From assembly GCF_002895005.1 (NCBI RefSeq), contig NZ_POWF01000008.1, forward strand, positions 93,163-157,162: a stretch of 64,000 nucleotides of DNA. The letters run 5' to 3'. The notes beneath the pieces were generated by a model that saw only the letters and a program-made list of their open reading frames with translations, was not told where the DNA came from and ran no database searches. Of the stretch, positions 28,558-37,776 are shown piece after piece. Source of the stretch: Hanstruepera neustonica (lineage in GTDB: Bacteria > Bacteroidota > Bacteroidia > Flavobacteriales > Flavobacteriaceae). The translations under genes and the position numbers were made by a program. Within the stretch, counting starts at the first letter, position 1; each line of letters begins with the position of its first letter.

Positions 28558-28577
28558 ATAGGATATATTTATCCGAT
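28558..28577. promoter_or_regulatory. Rrf2/NsrR-like operator, copy B (ric)
   Basis: ATAGGATA-TATT-TATCCGAT, the most symmetric copy. It contains the likely -7 sequence TATATTTA (28564-28571) of ric, 13 nt before the ATG, so a bound repressor would cover the promoter. Confidence 0.7.
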
Positions 28578-28589
28578 ATAAAAAACAAT

Positions 28590-29321
28590 ATGGAAACATT
28601 AGAAAGAAACGTTGAAAAACATATAGGAGACTACGTCGCTGCGGATTATAGAACTGCAGCGGTATTTTCAAAATACAAAATAGACTTTTGTTGTAATGGT
28701 GGAAGAACCATAGATGAAGCTTGCCAAAAAAAAGGTATAAACAGTAACCAATTATTAGATGAGCTTAATAGTGTTTTAAATAATAAAGGTGACCAAGCTA
28801 TTGATTACAAATCGTGGCCATTAGATTTATTGATAGATTACATTGAAAAAAAGCATCACCGTTACGTTGAAGAAAAAATTCCTGTATTAAAACAGTTTTT
28901 AGATAAACTGTGTAGAGTACATGGCGAGAGACATCCCGAACTGCTTAAAATTAACGAATTATTTACTGCATCGGCAGGAGAATTGGCAGCCCACATGAAA
29001 AAAGAAGAACTTATTTTATTTCCTTTTATTAAAAAAATGGTTCAAGCTCAATTAAGGAATAGTGTTATTGAAACTCCTCATTTTGGTACGGTCGATAATC
29101 CAATTGCAATGATGAAGCATGAACATGATAATGAAGGTGAACGCTTTAGACAGATTGCTGATTTAACAGACAATTATAATCCACCAAGTGATGCCTGCAA
29201 TACCTATCGTGTAACATTTGCCATGCTTGACGAGTTTGAAAAAGATTTGCATTTACATATTCATTTAGAAAATAATATACTGTTTCCACAAGCCATAAAG
29301 TTAGAACAGTTGTTTGGTTAA
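28590..29321 (+). CDS. ric: Iron-sulfur cluster repair di-iron protein
   Basis: 243 residues, the RIC/ScdA/YtfE family. The N-terminal ScdA domain carries the DFCCNGG motif (about 31-37). The hemerythrin-like domain after it has the His and Glu ligands (KKHHRYVEEK, HMKKEELILFPF, MKHEHDNEGE, LHIHLENNILFP). It repairs [Fe-S] clusters damaged by NO or oxidants. It is preceded by an NsrR-like operator and followed by a hairpin, so it is probably monocistronic. Confidence 0.94.
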   Translation: METLERNVEKHIGDYVAADYRTAAVFSKYKIDFCCNGGRTIDEACQKKGINSNQLLDELNSVLNNKGDQAIDYKSWPLDLLIDYIEKKHHRYVEEKIPVLKQFLDKLCRVHGERHPELLKINELFTASAGELAAHMKKEELILFPFIKKMVQAQLRNSVIETPHFGTVDNPIAMMKHEHDNEGERFRQIADLTDNYNPPSDACNTYRVTFAMLDEFEKDLHLHIHLENNILFPQAIKLEQLFG

Positions 29322-29344
29322 TAATGTAATAATTATTTGTTTGG

Positions 29345-29386
29345 TTAAATTCCAGAAAGTTGTCCTCAAAGGCTTTCTGGAATTTT
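29345..29386 (+). terminator. Terminator of ric (40-nt sequence repeated at 40935)
   Basis: AAATTCCAGAAAG and CTTTCTGGAATTT form a stem followed by T residues. The 40 nt at 29345-29384 are identical to 40935-40974. Confidence 0.85.
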
Positions 29387-29420
29387 TTTAAATGTGTATT
29401 TTCATCTTTTTAATTTATTA

Positions 29421-30617
29421 ATGCACAAAAAACTTATTCTTGTTTGTTTAATTAATTTCTTGATTGCTGCCCTAATGGGTTTGTTATTAAGATATTCTTT
29501 CGTTAACGATGTACCCTTTAACTATCGTTTTTTAACGCACGCACATTCCCATGTAGCTATGTTAGGTTGGGTTTATTTAATGCTTTACACCTATTATGTA
29601 CATTATCTTATTCCAGATAAAAAAACCATTTACAACCGACTGTTTTGGGTTACAGAGATTGCTGTAATTGGAATGATGATAAGCTTCCCCTTTCAAGGTT
29701 ATGCAGCAATATCCATCAGCTTTTCGACACTTCATATAATGTGCAGTTATTATTTTGTTTTTGTAATCTGGAAACATCTTAAAACGGATTCTAGAGTAAC
29801 AAAACTTTTGGTTAGAGCTTCTCTCCTATTTATGCTTGTTTCTACTTTAGGTGTTTGGTGTTTAGGTCCGGCCGTTGCTACGCTTGGTCAAACCAGTGCA
29901 TTTTACCAAATTGCCATTCAGTTCTTTTTACATTTTCAATTTAATGGTTGGTTTTTAATTGGTGTTATAACCATTCTCTTTTTTCTATTGAATATTGAAT
30001 ATTCTCAATTATTTAAATACTTTTTTTATACATTAATTTCTTCAACCATTTTAACGTTAGCCTTGCCCATTCAATGGTTTGCTCCTCACAACAGTTTATT
30101 GTGGATAAATAGTGTTGGTGTAATCTTACAAATTATATCACTAGTTCTGTTCTTTAAACTTATTAAACAGAAATTAGTCCGCTTTTTAAAAAAACAAAGC
30201 AACCTAGTTAGAAACTTTTTGGTATTTGCTGTTTTGTGCTTGGTATTAAAAAACATGTTTCAACTCACATCCCTTTTTCCTGAATTTGCACAAATAGTTT
30301 ACGAAAATCGAAATTTTGTAATTGGGTTTATTCATTTAAACATGTTAGGCGTTATATCTGGTTTTCTATTTGCTTTTATTTTTCAAAACTTCAAGTTAAA
30401 GGCTTCCAAATTGTTAATTTTAGGAGTTTACACTTTTATATGTGGTTTTTTACTAACAGAATTGTTAATAGCACTTCAAGGGTATTATTTTTATGAAGGA
30501 AAAGGTATAATTGACCAATATTATTTAATGTTATTTCTATTCAGTATATTATTGCCAATAGGCATTACAGTTTTTACCATTACTTTAAGTAAAGAAACGT
30601 ATGAAATCTCCAAATAA
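29421..30617 (+). CDS. Polytopic heme-copper-oxidase-like membrane protein
   Basis: 398 residues with about twelve transmembrane helices. The ATG at 29421 is preferred over a GTG at 29394 that lies against the ric terminator. Conserved-looking His fall at helix ends: FLTHAHSHVAMLGWVY (H40, H42, H44), QFFLHFQFNGWF and IGFIHLNMLGVISG. The first resembles the heme-ligand helix of CcoN/NorB (RPLHTN, RAVHTN). This suggests a remote subunit-I or NnrS-like hemoprotein. Its place between ric and a hemerythrin, in an NO-defence setting, fits. The exact function is unknown. Confidence 0.7.
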   Translation: MHKKLILVCLINFLIAALMGLLLRYSFVNDVPFNYRFLTHAHSHVAMLGWVYLMLYTYYVHYLIPDKKTIYNRLFWVTEIAVIGMMISFPFQGYAAISISFSTLHIMCSYYFVFVIWKHLKTDSRVTKLLVRASLLFMLVSTLGVWCLGPAVATLGQTSAFYQIAIQFFLHFQFNGWFLIGVITILFFLLNIEYSQLFKYFFYTLISSTILTLALPIQWFAPHNSLLWINSVGVILQIISLVLFFKLIKQKLVRFLKKQSNLVRNFLVFAVLCLVLKNMFQLTSLFPEFAQIVYENRNFVIGFIHLNMLGVISGFLFAFIFQNFKLKASKLLILGVYTFICGFLLTELLIALQGYYFYEGKGIIDQYYLMLFLFSILLPIGITVFTITLSKETYEISK

Positions 30618-31068
30618 ACCTTTAAAACGCCATACAGCCTTACAGCCGTTAAGCAAGGAGCATCACCATGGACTCTTGTTGTGCTGGAAAATTAGAACAG
30701 GTTTTAGTAAAAAGATAACTCCAGAACGCATTTGGGCTTACGCCAATTGGTTCTACAAAACACATTTAATTCCTCATTTTAAGATAGAGGAAGAATATAT
30801 TTTTACAATACTTAATAGTGACAACAAACTTGTTATTGAAGCAATTGAACAACATCGGGAACTACAAATGCTTTTTACTGAATCTGATAAAAATACCCAA
30901 ACGCTTTCGACAATTGAATTATTATTGGAAAAACACATCCGTTTTGAAGAACGTGTACTTTTTCCTAAAATTCAAAACGTAGCTACTGAAAAACAATTTG
31001 AAACTATTGAAGCGCTTCATAACGATGAAAAATTTATAGACAAGGAAGACGATGTGTTCTGGAAATAA
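30601..31068 (+). CDS. Hemerythrin-like domain protein
   Basis: 155 residues. The four-helix di-iron pattern is visible: EHHHGLLLCWKI, HFKIEEEYIF, EQHRELQ and EKHIRFEERVLFPK. It overlaps the preceding membrane-protein gene by 17 nt, so the two are cotranscribed. A role in oxygen or NO binding is likely from family and context. The gene converges on the nor operon with only 7 nt between stop codons. Confidence 0.85.
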   Translation: MKSPNKPLKRHTALQPLSKEHHHGLLLCWKIRTGFSKKITPERIWAYANWFYKTHLIPHFKIEEEYIFTILNSDNKLVIEAIEQHRELQMLFTESDKNTQTLSTIELLLEKHIRFEERVLFPKIQNVATEKQFETIEALHNDEKFIDKEDDVFWK

Positions 31069-31075
31069 CCTAAAG

Positions 31076-31312
31076 CTAATAGCGAATAACCAAAATGATT
31101 GCTAAAATGATAAAAACAAATGCAGCAACAATGAATCGCCAAAACACATGAGCCTTAATTAACTCTATAAAATAGTAGCTAATTCCTAAAAATTTCAATC
31201 CCGCAAGCGCTAGTATTATTATGGCTGAATAACTTAATGTTTGTTGTGCAAATAATGCTGAAATAAGGGTAAGTAATATTAAAACTCCCAATGTAATTTT
31301 GGCACTTTTCAT
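31076..31312 (-). CDS. NorF-like / cytochrome oxidase subunit IV-like protein
   Basis: 78 residues with three hydrophobic segments and the context FLGISYYFIELIKAHVFWR, typical of prokaryotic oxidase subunit IV and NorF. It starts 1 nt after the norE-like gene and is the last gene of the nirK-nor operon. NorF assists nitric oxide reductase activity in other denitrifiers. Confidence 0.8.
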   Translation of the reverse strand: MKSAKITLGVLILLTLISALFAQQTLSYSAIIILALAGLKFLGISYYFIELIKAHVFWRFIVAAFVFIILAIILVIRY

Positions 31313-31313
31313 C

Positions 31314-31895
31314 TTAAAAAATTAAATAAATTACTGGGAATAAAAGCACCCAAATTAAATCGCACATATGCCAAAAGGCAGCGCTTGCTTCAATGTTTTC
31401 TATATTGGCTTCAGTACCCTTTTTACAAATACCAAAAAACACAAGCACCAAAATAACCATACCTACCAACACATGAATAACATGAAATAGTGTAATCATC
31501 CAATAAAACAAAAAAAACGTGTTATAGCCTATGGTGTAGCCAGCCTCAATCTTATCGTAATATTCAACACCTTTTAAACCAATAAACAGCAAACCGCCCA
31601 ACAGCGTCAATTTTAAAAACAATGAAGCCTTTTTTAGATTATTAACTTTAAAATAATGTACCGCTTTTGCCATACAATAACCGCTTCCAATTAAAAACAG
31701 TGTGTTTATTGCACCAATAGTACTGTTTAAAAGTAGTCGAGAAGAATGAAAAACTTCAGGTTCTTCTTTGCTACTGTAAGCCATAGCAACCAAAGCCATA
31801 CCAAAGGTAATGAGCTCTAAAAAAATAACAATCCAGATTAGGATGCCCCCTGGAGGATAAAAAATATTTTTATAATCTATTTTTGCGCTTTCCAC
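31314..31895 (-). CDS. NorE-like heme-copper oxidase subunit III
   Basis: 193 residues, about five transmembrane helices, with the subunit III signatures YPPGGILIW-type N-terminus, a helix containing GSGYCMAKAV, and HVIHVLVGM near 138-146. It pairs with the NorF-like gene, as norEF do in proteobacteria. It is transcribed with the nor genes, 61 nt after the beta-barrel gene. Confidence 0.85.
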   Translation of the reverse strand: MESAKIDYKNIFYPPGGILIWIVIFLELITFGMALVAMAYSSKEEPEVFHSSRLLLNSTIGAINTLFLIGSGYCMAKAVHYFKVNNLKKASLFLKLTLLGGLLFIGLKGVEYYDKIEAGYTIGYNTFFLFYWMITLFHVIHVLVGMVILVLVFFGICKKGTEANIENIEASAAFWHMCDLIWVLLFPVIYLIF

Positions 31896-31916
31896 CTAAT
31901 TGAAGTTTTAAAAATT

Positions 31917-31950
31917 AAAGCCTAATTGAGTTATTTCAATTAGGCTTTTT
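31917..31950. terminator. Hairpin between beta-barrel and norE-like genes
   Basis: AAAGCCTAATTGA and TCAATTAGGCTTT pair around a short loop. The T-run is stronger on the plus strand, so on the minus strand it may only weaken transcription into the norEF-like pair. Confidence 0.6.
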
Positions 31951-31956
31951 TCAATA

Positions 31957-33222
31957 TTATTGTTTTTCTGAAGGGTTAGAATATGTAAATAGTTTTGGTT
32001 TAAAAGTAATCATTACCCAAGCCCAATTATTGGTTGCATCTTTATCACCTCCTTTTAAAACTTCCATAGTCTCTGTTGCAAACATTTGAGAATAGCCTAA
32101 ATTAAAACTAATATTGTTGGTGTATTTATACCCAAAAACAAAATCAATTTCAGTACCTAAAGCATTGTCCATGGTTTTTCCTGTACTATTTACAACATTT
32201 GCTGCAGAAGAAAAGAAATGAGGAATAAGCATTGCTGATAGCTTATCTTTTTTAAACTTGAATGTTGCATATATGTCTAATAGACCAACCGAATTAATAT
32301 GGTTTCCTACATAAAAATAATCCATCCAACCATTAAACTTGTGGTTAGTTCCAAACCATGGCGTAAACGATTTTAATTTAGAATCTGTAGCATCCATGTC
32401 TGTACCAGATAGAATTTCTACACCTAAACCTACGGTAAAATGTTTAGCTAATCCATAGTAAACATTTGCGGCAGCATTGAAAGCACTTAAATCTGTTTTT
32501 GCAATTTTACCTGTTTGGAAATATAAAGATGCATCAACCTTGAGTTTGTTTTTAGTAAATGTTGCATGCGAACCAATTGTTTGATTATATTCAACTTCTT
32601 GTTTACCATTATTATCAAAAGCCAACCCATTATTTAAGAATAAAAAGCTTAAACCAACATCACCAAAATTTCCATGATACCATAAATATTGGAAATTCTT
32701 GTAGTTTGTTACATCATAATCAATTTCAAACAACGATTCGCTTTCGGAACTTAAAGCCAAACCTAAATCCAGTCTATGCTTTTCATTAGGTTTATAGGTT
32801 GTTAAAAAAGCATCATGACTCCTTGCTTGTTGTGCCCACTCCACATTACCAAAAATCCTATGGTCATCATAAATAATTTCTTGACGACCTAGTTTCATAG
32901 ATAATTTTGGAGAAAAAAACATTTCAGCCCAAGCCTCATGAAGTGCAGTTCCGTTTTTATCTGCACTTGCCAAAGTTGAAACATCTCCCCAAACTCTTAC
33001 ATTTTGAACTGCTATATAAGCATTTAGTTTTTCGCTTCCATAACGAAAATTTAAACGTGTACGTTGCGAGACAAAGACAGCAGCATCAAGTGTGTCTACA
33101 GCTAAAGTTTTAAAACCATGTCTATATTCAAATCGTGGTCTTAATTCTGCTGTAACTTCAAAAGTTTGCGTAAATGTGAGATTAACTACCAACATCACTA
33201 ATACAATTACTATTTTTTTCAT
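31957..33222 (-). CDS. Outer-membrane beta-barrel, alginate-export-like
   Basis: 421 residues with a Sec signal peptide (MKKIVIVLVMLVVNLTFTQ). Alternating strands ending in aromatic residues run throughout, and the region KLGRQEIIYDDHRIFGNVEWAQQARSHDA matches the alginate-export porin family. It lies 30 nt after norD inside the nir-nor operon. In this context a nitrite or nitrate diffusion role is possible; the substrate cannot be read from sequence. Confidence 0.8.
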   Translation of the reverse strand: MKKIVIVLVMLVVNLTFTQTFEVTAELRPRFEYRHGFKTLAVDTLDAAVFVSQRTRLNFRYGSEKLNAYIAVQNVRVWGDVSTLASADKNGTALHEAWAEMFFSPKLSMKLGRQEIIYDDHRIFGNVEWAQQARSHDAFLTTYKPNEKHRLDLGLALSSESESLFEIDYDVTNYKNFQYLWYHGNFGDVGLSFLFLNNGLAFDNNGKQEVEYNQTIGSHATFTKNKLKVDASLYFQTGKIAKTDLSAFNAAANVYYGLAKHFTVGLGVEILSGTDMDATDSKLKSFTPWFGTNHKFNGWMDYFYVGNHINSVGLLDIYATFKFKKDKLSAMLIPHFFSSAANVVNSTGKTMDNALGTEIDFVFGYKYTNNISFNLGYSQMFATETMEVLKGGDKDATNNWAWVMITFKPKLFTYSNPSEKQ

Positions 33223-33252
33223 TTTTTATGTTTTAAAATTGCTTTTTCTTTT

Positions 33253-35028
33253 TTAAGATTGATGCTTTATTCGCTCATAAAGTTTAACCAACGATTGCAA
33301 CAACTCCACAGGGTTGGTTAAAATTTGATAATGGTTTTGTCCAAACATTTGCGGTAAATAATATTTGGCTTGTGCTTCAATAGCCAAAGCATATGAGTTT
33401 ATTTGACGTTCATTAAGTTCTCGAAGTGCTTGTTTAACATCATTAATACCGTATTTGCCTTCGTATTTATCATAATCGTTTGGCTTTCCGTCTGATATTA
33501 AAATGACCCATTTGTTTTTGGTGTCACGTTTATCTAACAATGCTCCAGAATGTCTTAAAGCTGCACCAATACGTGTATAGCCACTAGGTTCGATACCGCC
33601 CACTTTATGTTTTGCTACATCCCAGTTTTCATCAAAACCCTTCAAAGTGATATAACTGGAATGGTTTCTAGTTTTAGAGTAAAAACAATCGATGGAAAAA
33701 TCGATATTGAACTCATTTAAAATTTCTCCAAACAGAATGGATACTTGTTTTTCAACATCAATAACCCGATTCCCTGCAGCATAGCCATCACTGGATAAAC
33801 TCACATCCAACAACAATAGAATGGATAGATCTTTTTCTTTTTTACGCTTGGATAGATAGATTTTTTCTAATGGGGTATGACCTGTATGTACATCAACAAA
33901 CAAGTCGGTAACCGCATCAATATCCAACTCTTCACCTTGTGGTTGCCTGCGCTGTTGCTGGTATTTGTTATTAACGGTGGTCAACATTTTTCGCAAACCC
34001 ATTAAAGTAGAGCGGTTGTCGTTTAATGTTTTTTTGTAAAACGAAGGGTCAGAAACAACAGGATTTTTAGGATATACTTTGCAGAAGTCTTCTTTATAAC
34101 TTCGGTCTTTGTAATTCCATTCATCGTAAGTCACAAAGTAGCCATTGCTTTCGTTTTCTGCACTTTCGGCAATGGTGGTGTTTTCAATAAAATCAGCTTG
34201 ATAGACGGAATGCGCTGTATCATCAACACGAACGGTATGTTTCATATTAACTTCATCGAGCGCGTTGGAGTGATCTTCTAAATCATCATCACCATCCATC
34301 TCCCTAAAATTCCCTCCAAATTCTTCGGCGGTTTCAACCTTTTCAAACTGATGCTGTAATACCGCATCTTCTAGTTGTTTTTGGTCTATTTGTACCGAAA
34401 TTATTTCTTCAACAGCTTTAGATTTTATTAGTGTTTTGGGCTGTTCTTCATTTGCCTTTTTAACTTGATCTGTAAAGTTTTCTAGTTTTTCAACTGAATT
34501 GTCTTTGATGTCATTCCGCATCCATTTTCCATATATAAATGAAAAATCTGCTGGTTTTTTTTTCGTGGCTTTTTCGTTATAAAAAGACACAAATTTTTGG
34601 TGATAGGTTTCTGTAATGGGGAATTGTTCGAACAATTCTTTTAAAACGCCTTTTGAAGTGTCTTGTGCTTTTTGTTGCGATTCTAAAGTGTCGTGTTCGG
34701 TATTATCGTTCCAATTTAAATTTAAATTCTTTTGAACAGATAAGTATAAAACTCTAAATAAATAAAATGAAATATTGTCTTTTACCGATTGAAAATCGTA
34801 AAATTTAGTAGGCAGAAAAAAGTTGTTGTTTCTATAACCGCCCTCGCGTTCTGCTGCATAAATCTCGATGGCTTCACCAGTAATTGCGCGTGCAAAAATG
34901 GTTAACCTTGGTTTTATCTCATCTAAATTTACGGCGTGTTTAAGTTCTGCTTCTTTTCTCTTTTTACGTTTTTTAAAAAAGAAGGCAAACTTGGTAAATA
35001 TGTACTCGTCTGGTTCGAACTCGAACAT
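33253..35028 (-). CDS. norD: Nitric oxide reductase activation protein NorD
   Basis: 591 residues with a C-terminal von Willebrand A domain. The MIDAS motif is in LLLLDVSLSSDGYA, with a later Thr/Asp region ILISDGKPND. The N-terminal two thirds are charged and helical. NorD and the AAA+ protein NorQ insert iron into the NorB catalytic site. It lies 74 nt after norQ. Confidence 0.92.
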   Translation of the reverse strand: MFEFEPDEYIFTKFAFFFKKRKKRKEAELKHAVNLDEIKPRLTIFARAITGEAIEIYAAEREGGYRNNNFFLPTKFYDFQSVKDNISFYLFRVLYLSVQKNLNLNWNDNTEHDTLESQQKAQDTSKGVLKELFEQFPITETYHQKFVSFYNEKATKKKPADFSFIYGKWMRNDIKDNSVEKLENFTDQVKKANEEQPKTLIKSKAVEEIISVQIDQKQLEDAVLQHQFEKVETAEEFGGNFREMDGDDDLEDHSNALDEVNMKHTVRVDDTAHSVYQADFIENTTIAESAENESNGYFVTYDEWNYKDRSYKEDFCKVYPKNPVVSDPSFYKKTLNDNRSTLMGLRKMLTTVNNKYQQQRRQPQGEELDIDAVTDLFVDVHTGHTPLEKIYLSKRKKEKDLSILLLLDVSLSSDGYAAGNRVIDVEKQVSILFGEILNEFNIDFSIDCFYSKTRNHSSYITLKGFDENWDVAKHKVGGIEPSGYTRIGAALRHSGALLDKRDTKNKWVILISDGKPNDYDKYEGKYGINDVKQALRELNERQINSYALAIEAQAKYYLPQMFGQNHYQILTNPVELLQSLVKLYERIKHQS

Positions 35029-35102
35029 AGTCTTTAGTCTTCAGTTTGCGGTTTTCAGTATCAATTGGACTGCCAACTGAATACTGTGTACTGCCAATTA
35101 AT

Positions 35103-35876
35103 TTATATCATTAAATCACTTAAATCTTTTAAGGCTTGAATGACTTCCAAATCATCGGTTAGGGGTTCCACAACAGCTACATGAACGGCCAAACGTTTTG
35201 GTAATCCTGTGTGAATTAAGTGTGCTGCATCTACCAATAATCTGGTTGAAACGGTTTCGGTTAAACCAAGCTCGGTGAGGTTTCTAATTTTTGTAGCAAT
35301 ATTTACCAGTCTTTTGGCGTCGTCTTTTGAAACATTTGTTTCTGAAACCAAAATTTCGGCTTCAATTTTTTCTTCTGGATAATCGAATGAAATTGCAACA
35401 AAACGCTGTCTTGTTGAAGGTTTTAATTCTTTAAATCCACGTTGATAACCAGGATTGAATGATGCTACCAACATAAAATCTTTATGGGCTTTTATAGTTT
35501 CACCCAACTTATCTATAAACAATTCACGTCTGTGATCGGTTAAAGAGTGAATAGCAACAATAACATCAGGACGAGCTTCGGCAATTTCATCGAGATATAA
35601 AATATGGCCTTCTTTTACAGCAGTGGTTAATGGGCCATCTAACCAAACGGTTTCGGCACCTTTAATAATAAATCTGCCTATTAAATCTGTTGATGAGGTT
35701 TCCTCGTGACATGAAATCGTTATAAGTTTGGTGTCTAATTTATGAGCCATATGCTCAATAAATCTGGATTTTCCTGTGCCTGTTGGTCCTTTTAATAAGA
35801 AGGGAATTTTACAATTATAGGCATGTTCAAATACCTGAACTTCTTTACCAATGGCATGATAATAAGGAATATTCAT
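35103..35876 (-). CDS. norQ: NorQ/CbbQ-type MoxR AAA+ ATPase
   Basis: 257 residues. Walker A GPTGTGKS at 30-37, Walker B ILYLDEIAEA near 92-101, sensor SFNPGYQ and the C-terminal CbbQ region. It works with NorD as a metal-insertion chaperone for NorB. It is downstream of norB, separated by 86 nt holding a strong hairpin. Confidence 0.93.
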   Translation of the reverse strand: MNIPYYHAIGKEVQVFEHAYNCKIPFLLKGPTGTGKSRFIEHMAHKLDTKLITISCHEETSSTDLIGRFIIKGAETVWLDGPLTTAVKEGHILYLDEIAEARPDVIVAIHSLTDHRRELFIDKLGETIKAHKDFMLVASFNPGYQRGFKELKPSTRQRFVAISFDYPEEKIEAEILVSETNVSKDDAKRLVNIATKIRNLTELGLTETVSTRLLVDAAHLIHTGLPKRLAVHVAVVEPLTDDLEVIQALKDLSDLMI

Positions 35877-35900
35877 TTTGTTTTAGTGTTTAAAGAAAAA

Positions 35901-35932
35901 CCCGCATTACGCATTGTAGTTTGTAATGCGGG
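35901..35932 (-). terminator. Hairpin between norB and norQ
   Basis: CCCGCATTAC and GTAATGCGGG form a perfect 10-bp stem. On the minus strand it is followed by TTTTTC, so it can act as a partial terminator that lowers norQD expression relative to norCB. Confidence 0.75.
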
Positions 35933-35962
35933 CATTATTATTTTGAGTTAGTCACTCTGTAT

Positions 35963-37300
35963 TTATGATGCTATTTCTAGAGCTTCATCTGTTGGTTTAC
36001 CGTGTTTGTAAAAATCAATGAAGTATAAAATTATACCTGTCATGAACAATGTTGCACAAAGGATAAGTACAATAAAATGGATTTCAATTTCTTTTTGCAC
36101 TTCCATAAATTCCATTTTAAACTTTCGCTCTAAATATACTTGAGCTACACCAGCTACACCAAAGGCCACCGTCATACCAATAATACCAATATTAGACAAC
36201 CAATACGCAGCTCTACCGCGTGTACTTTCATATAGTTTTCTACCTGTTAAATTTGGTAAAGCATAACTTATAATGGCTAAAACAATCATAGCGTAAGCGC
36301 CCCAGAAAGCTAAATGACCGTGCATTGCCGTTACCAAAGTACCATGCGTATATATATTAGTTTGTGGCAGCGTGTGTGCGAAACCAAGTAATCCTGCTCC
36401 AATAAACGAAACTATAGCTGCGCCAAGTGTCCAGTATAATGCTAATTTGTTAGGGTGTTTCTTTTCGCCTTTTCGGTACATATTAACAGCAAATAATGCC
36501 ATGGCCAAAAATGCTAAAGGCTCTAGTGCAGAGAATATACCTCCAACGATTAACCAAATTTTATTTACACCAATGTAATAGTAGTGGTGACCTGTACCTA
36601 AAACGCCTGATAGGAATGTTAAACCAACAATGACGTATAACCATTTTTCAATGACCTCTCTATCTACACCAGTTAGTTTTATTAATAAGAAGGATAAGAT
36701 ACCACCCATAATTAATTCCCAAACACCTTCTACCCATAGATGAACTACCCACCATCTGAAGAAAGAATCTTTCACTTGACTATCAAACGGAAGCATACCT
36801 GGTAAGTATAACAAGGCTGCAAATAGCAGACCCATAGAAAGCACGAGTGCGGTTGTTGTTTTGCGTTTGCCTTTAAATAAGGTTGCTAAAATAAGTCCTA
36901 AAAACAACAGTACATTTACAACTACTAAATAATCTAAAGGTCTTGGGATTTCTAAAAATTTACGACCTTCCCAATAGTTAAAGTGATAGCCTACAATGGC
37001 GATAACACCAACTAAAGCTAAACTTATTAATTGTACATAAGCGAGTTTTACGTTTACCAATTCGCGTTGCGCTTCTTCAGGAATAATATAATAGGCTGCA
37101 CCCATAAAACCTGATAATAACCAAACTACTAATAAATTAGTATGTACTGCTCTTGCTGTATTAAACGGAATGAATTCATGTAATCCATCATAACCTGCAT
37201 GAGCAAACCCCATAATAAAACCATATATGATTTGCAAACCAAACAATAACATGGATAGGGCAAAAAACCAATAGGCTACTTTTTGTGATTTATATTTCAT
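35963..37300 (-). CDS. norB: Nitric oxide reductase large subunit
   Basis: 445 residues, twelve transmembrane helices. Heme ligand helix RAVHTNLLVVW; the NorB signature VVHLWVEGVWELIMGG, with His and both Glu of the non-heme iron site; GTGHHYYYIG; and HGTLVTAMHGHLAFWG for the low-spin and b3 hemes. The short N-terminus and the separate norC gene identify cNor rather than the quinol-dependent qNor. It reduces 2 NO to N2O with electrons from NorC. Confidence 0.95.
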   Translation of the reverse strand: MKYKSQKVAYWFFALSMLLFGLQIIYGFIMGFAHAGYDGLHEFIPFNTARAVHTNLLVVWLLSGFMGAAYYIIPEEAQRELVNVKLAYVQLISLALVGVIAIVGYHFNYWEGRKFLEIPRPLDYLVVVNVLLFLGLILATLFKGKRKTTTALVLSMGLLFAALLYLPGMLPFDSQVKDSFFRWWVVHLWVEGVWELIMGGILSFLLIKLTGVDREVIEKWLYVIVGLTFLSGVLGTGHHYYYIGVNKIWLIVGGIFSALEPLAFLAMALFAVNMYRKGEKKHPNKLALYWTLGAAIVSFIGAGLLGFAHTLPQTNIYTHGTLVTAMHGHLAFWGAYAMIVLAIISYALPNLTGRKLYESTRGRAAYWLSNIGIIGMTVAFGVAGVAQVYLERKFKMEFMEVQKEIEIHFIVLILCATLFMTGIILYFIDFYKHGKPTDEALEIAS

Positions 37301-37308
37301 AATTTCTT

Positions 37309-37752
37309 TTAGTTAGAGTTAGTTTTATCTTTTGCTAATGGAGATACCACGGTATCAAATCCGTTTAAATCTATTTCTCCTATCCATTCAAAAAAGGCTA
37401 TTAAATCCGCAGCTTCTTCAGCGGTAAATCCATAAGCTACCATTTTTCTTCCATTAGGAGCCCAATCCACTGGTGTTGTTAAAACGGCTTTAATATAGCC
37501 TTCTCCTCTACGTTCAATTACTTTAGTTAATTCAGGAGCATAATAGGCTCCTTCTCCCATTATTGTATGGCAACCCATACAATTATTTTCTTCCCAAAGG
37601 GTTTTTCCTCGAACTACGGCTTCAGTGATATTTTCGTCATTAGATTGATCTTGAGCCTTACTAAAAGAAAAAATAGTAAGACCAATAAATATGATAAAGG
37701 TCACTGCAGTACCACCAAGGAAAAAGGCACGTGCTTGTTTTTTTGATAACAT
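37309..37752 (-). CDS. norC: Nitric oxide reductase cytochrome c subunit
   Basis: 147 residues: an N-terminal transmembrane anchor (about 9-31), heme site CMGCH in ENNCMGCHTIMGEGAYYAPEL and an axial Met in GRKMVAYGF. It passes electrons to NorB, which begins 8 nt downstream. Confidence 0.94.
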   Translation of the reverse strand: MLSKKQARAFFLGGTAVTFIIFIGLTIFSFSKAQDQSNDENITEAVVRGKTLWEENNCMGCHTIMGEGAYYAPELTKVIERRGEGYIKAVLTTPVDWAPNGRKMVAYGFTAEEAADLIAFFEWIGEIDLNGFDTVVSPLAKDKTNSN

Positions 37753-37776
37753 ATTATTTAGTTTTTGATTAGTATT

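Noticed and set aside
35029..35102. Runs of CAGTTTGC, CAGTAT and CTGCCAACTGAATACTG between norQ and norD taken as an operator
   Set aside because: The pieces look like a degenerate low-complexity repeat of a kind also seen at 9168-9263 (TAATACTTGATAC...AATAC). There is no clear symmetry or promoter.
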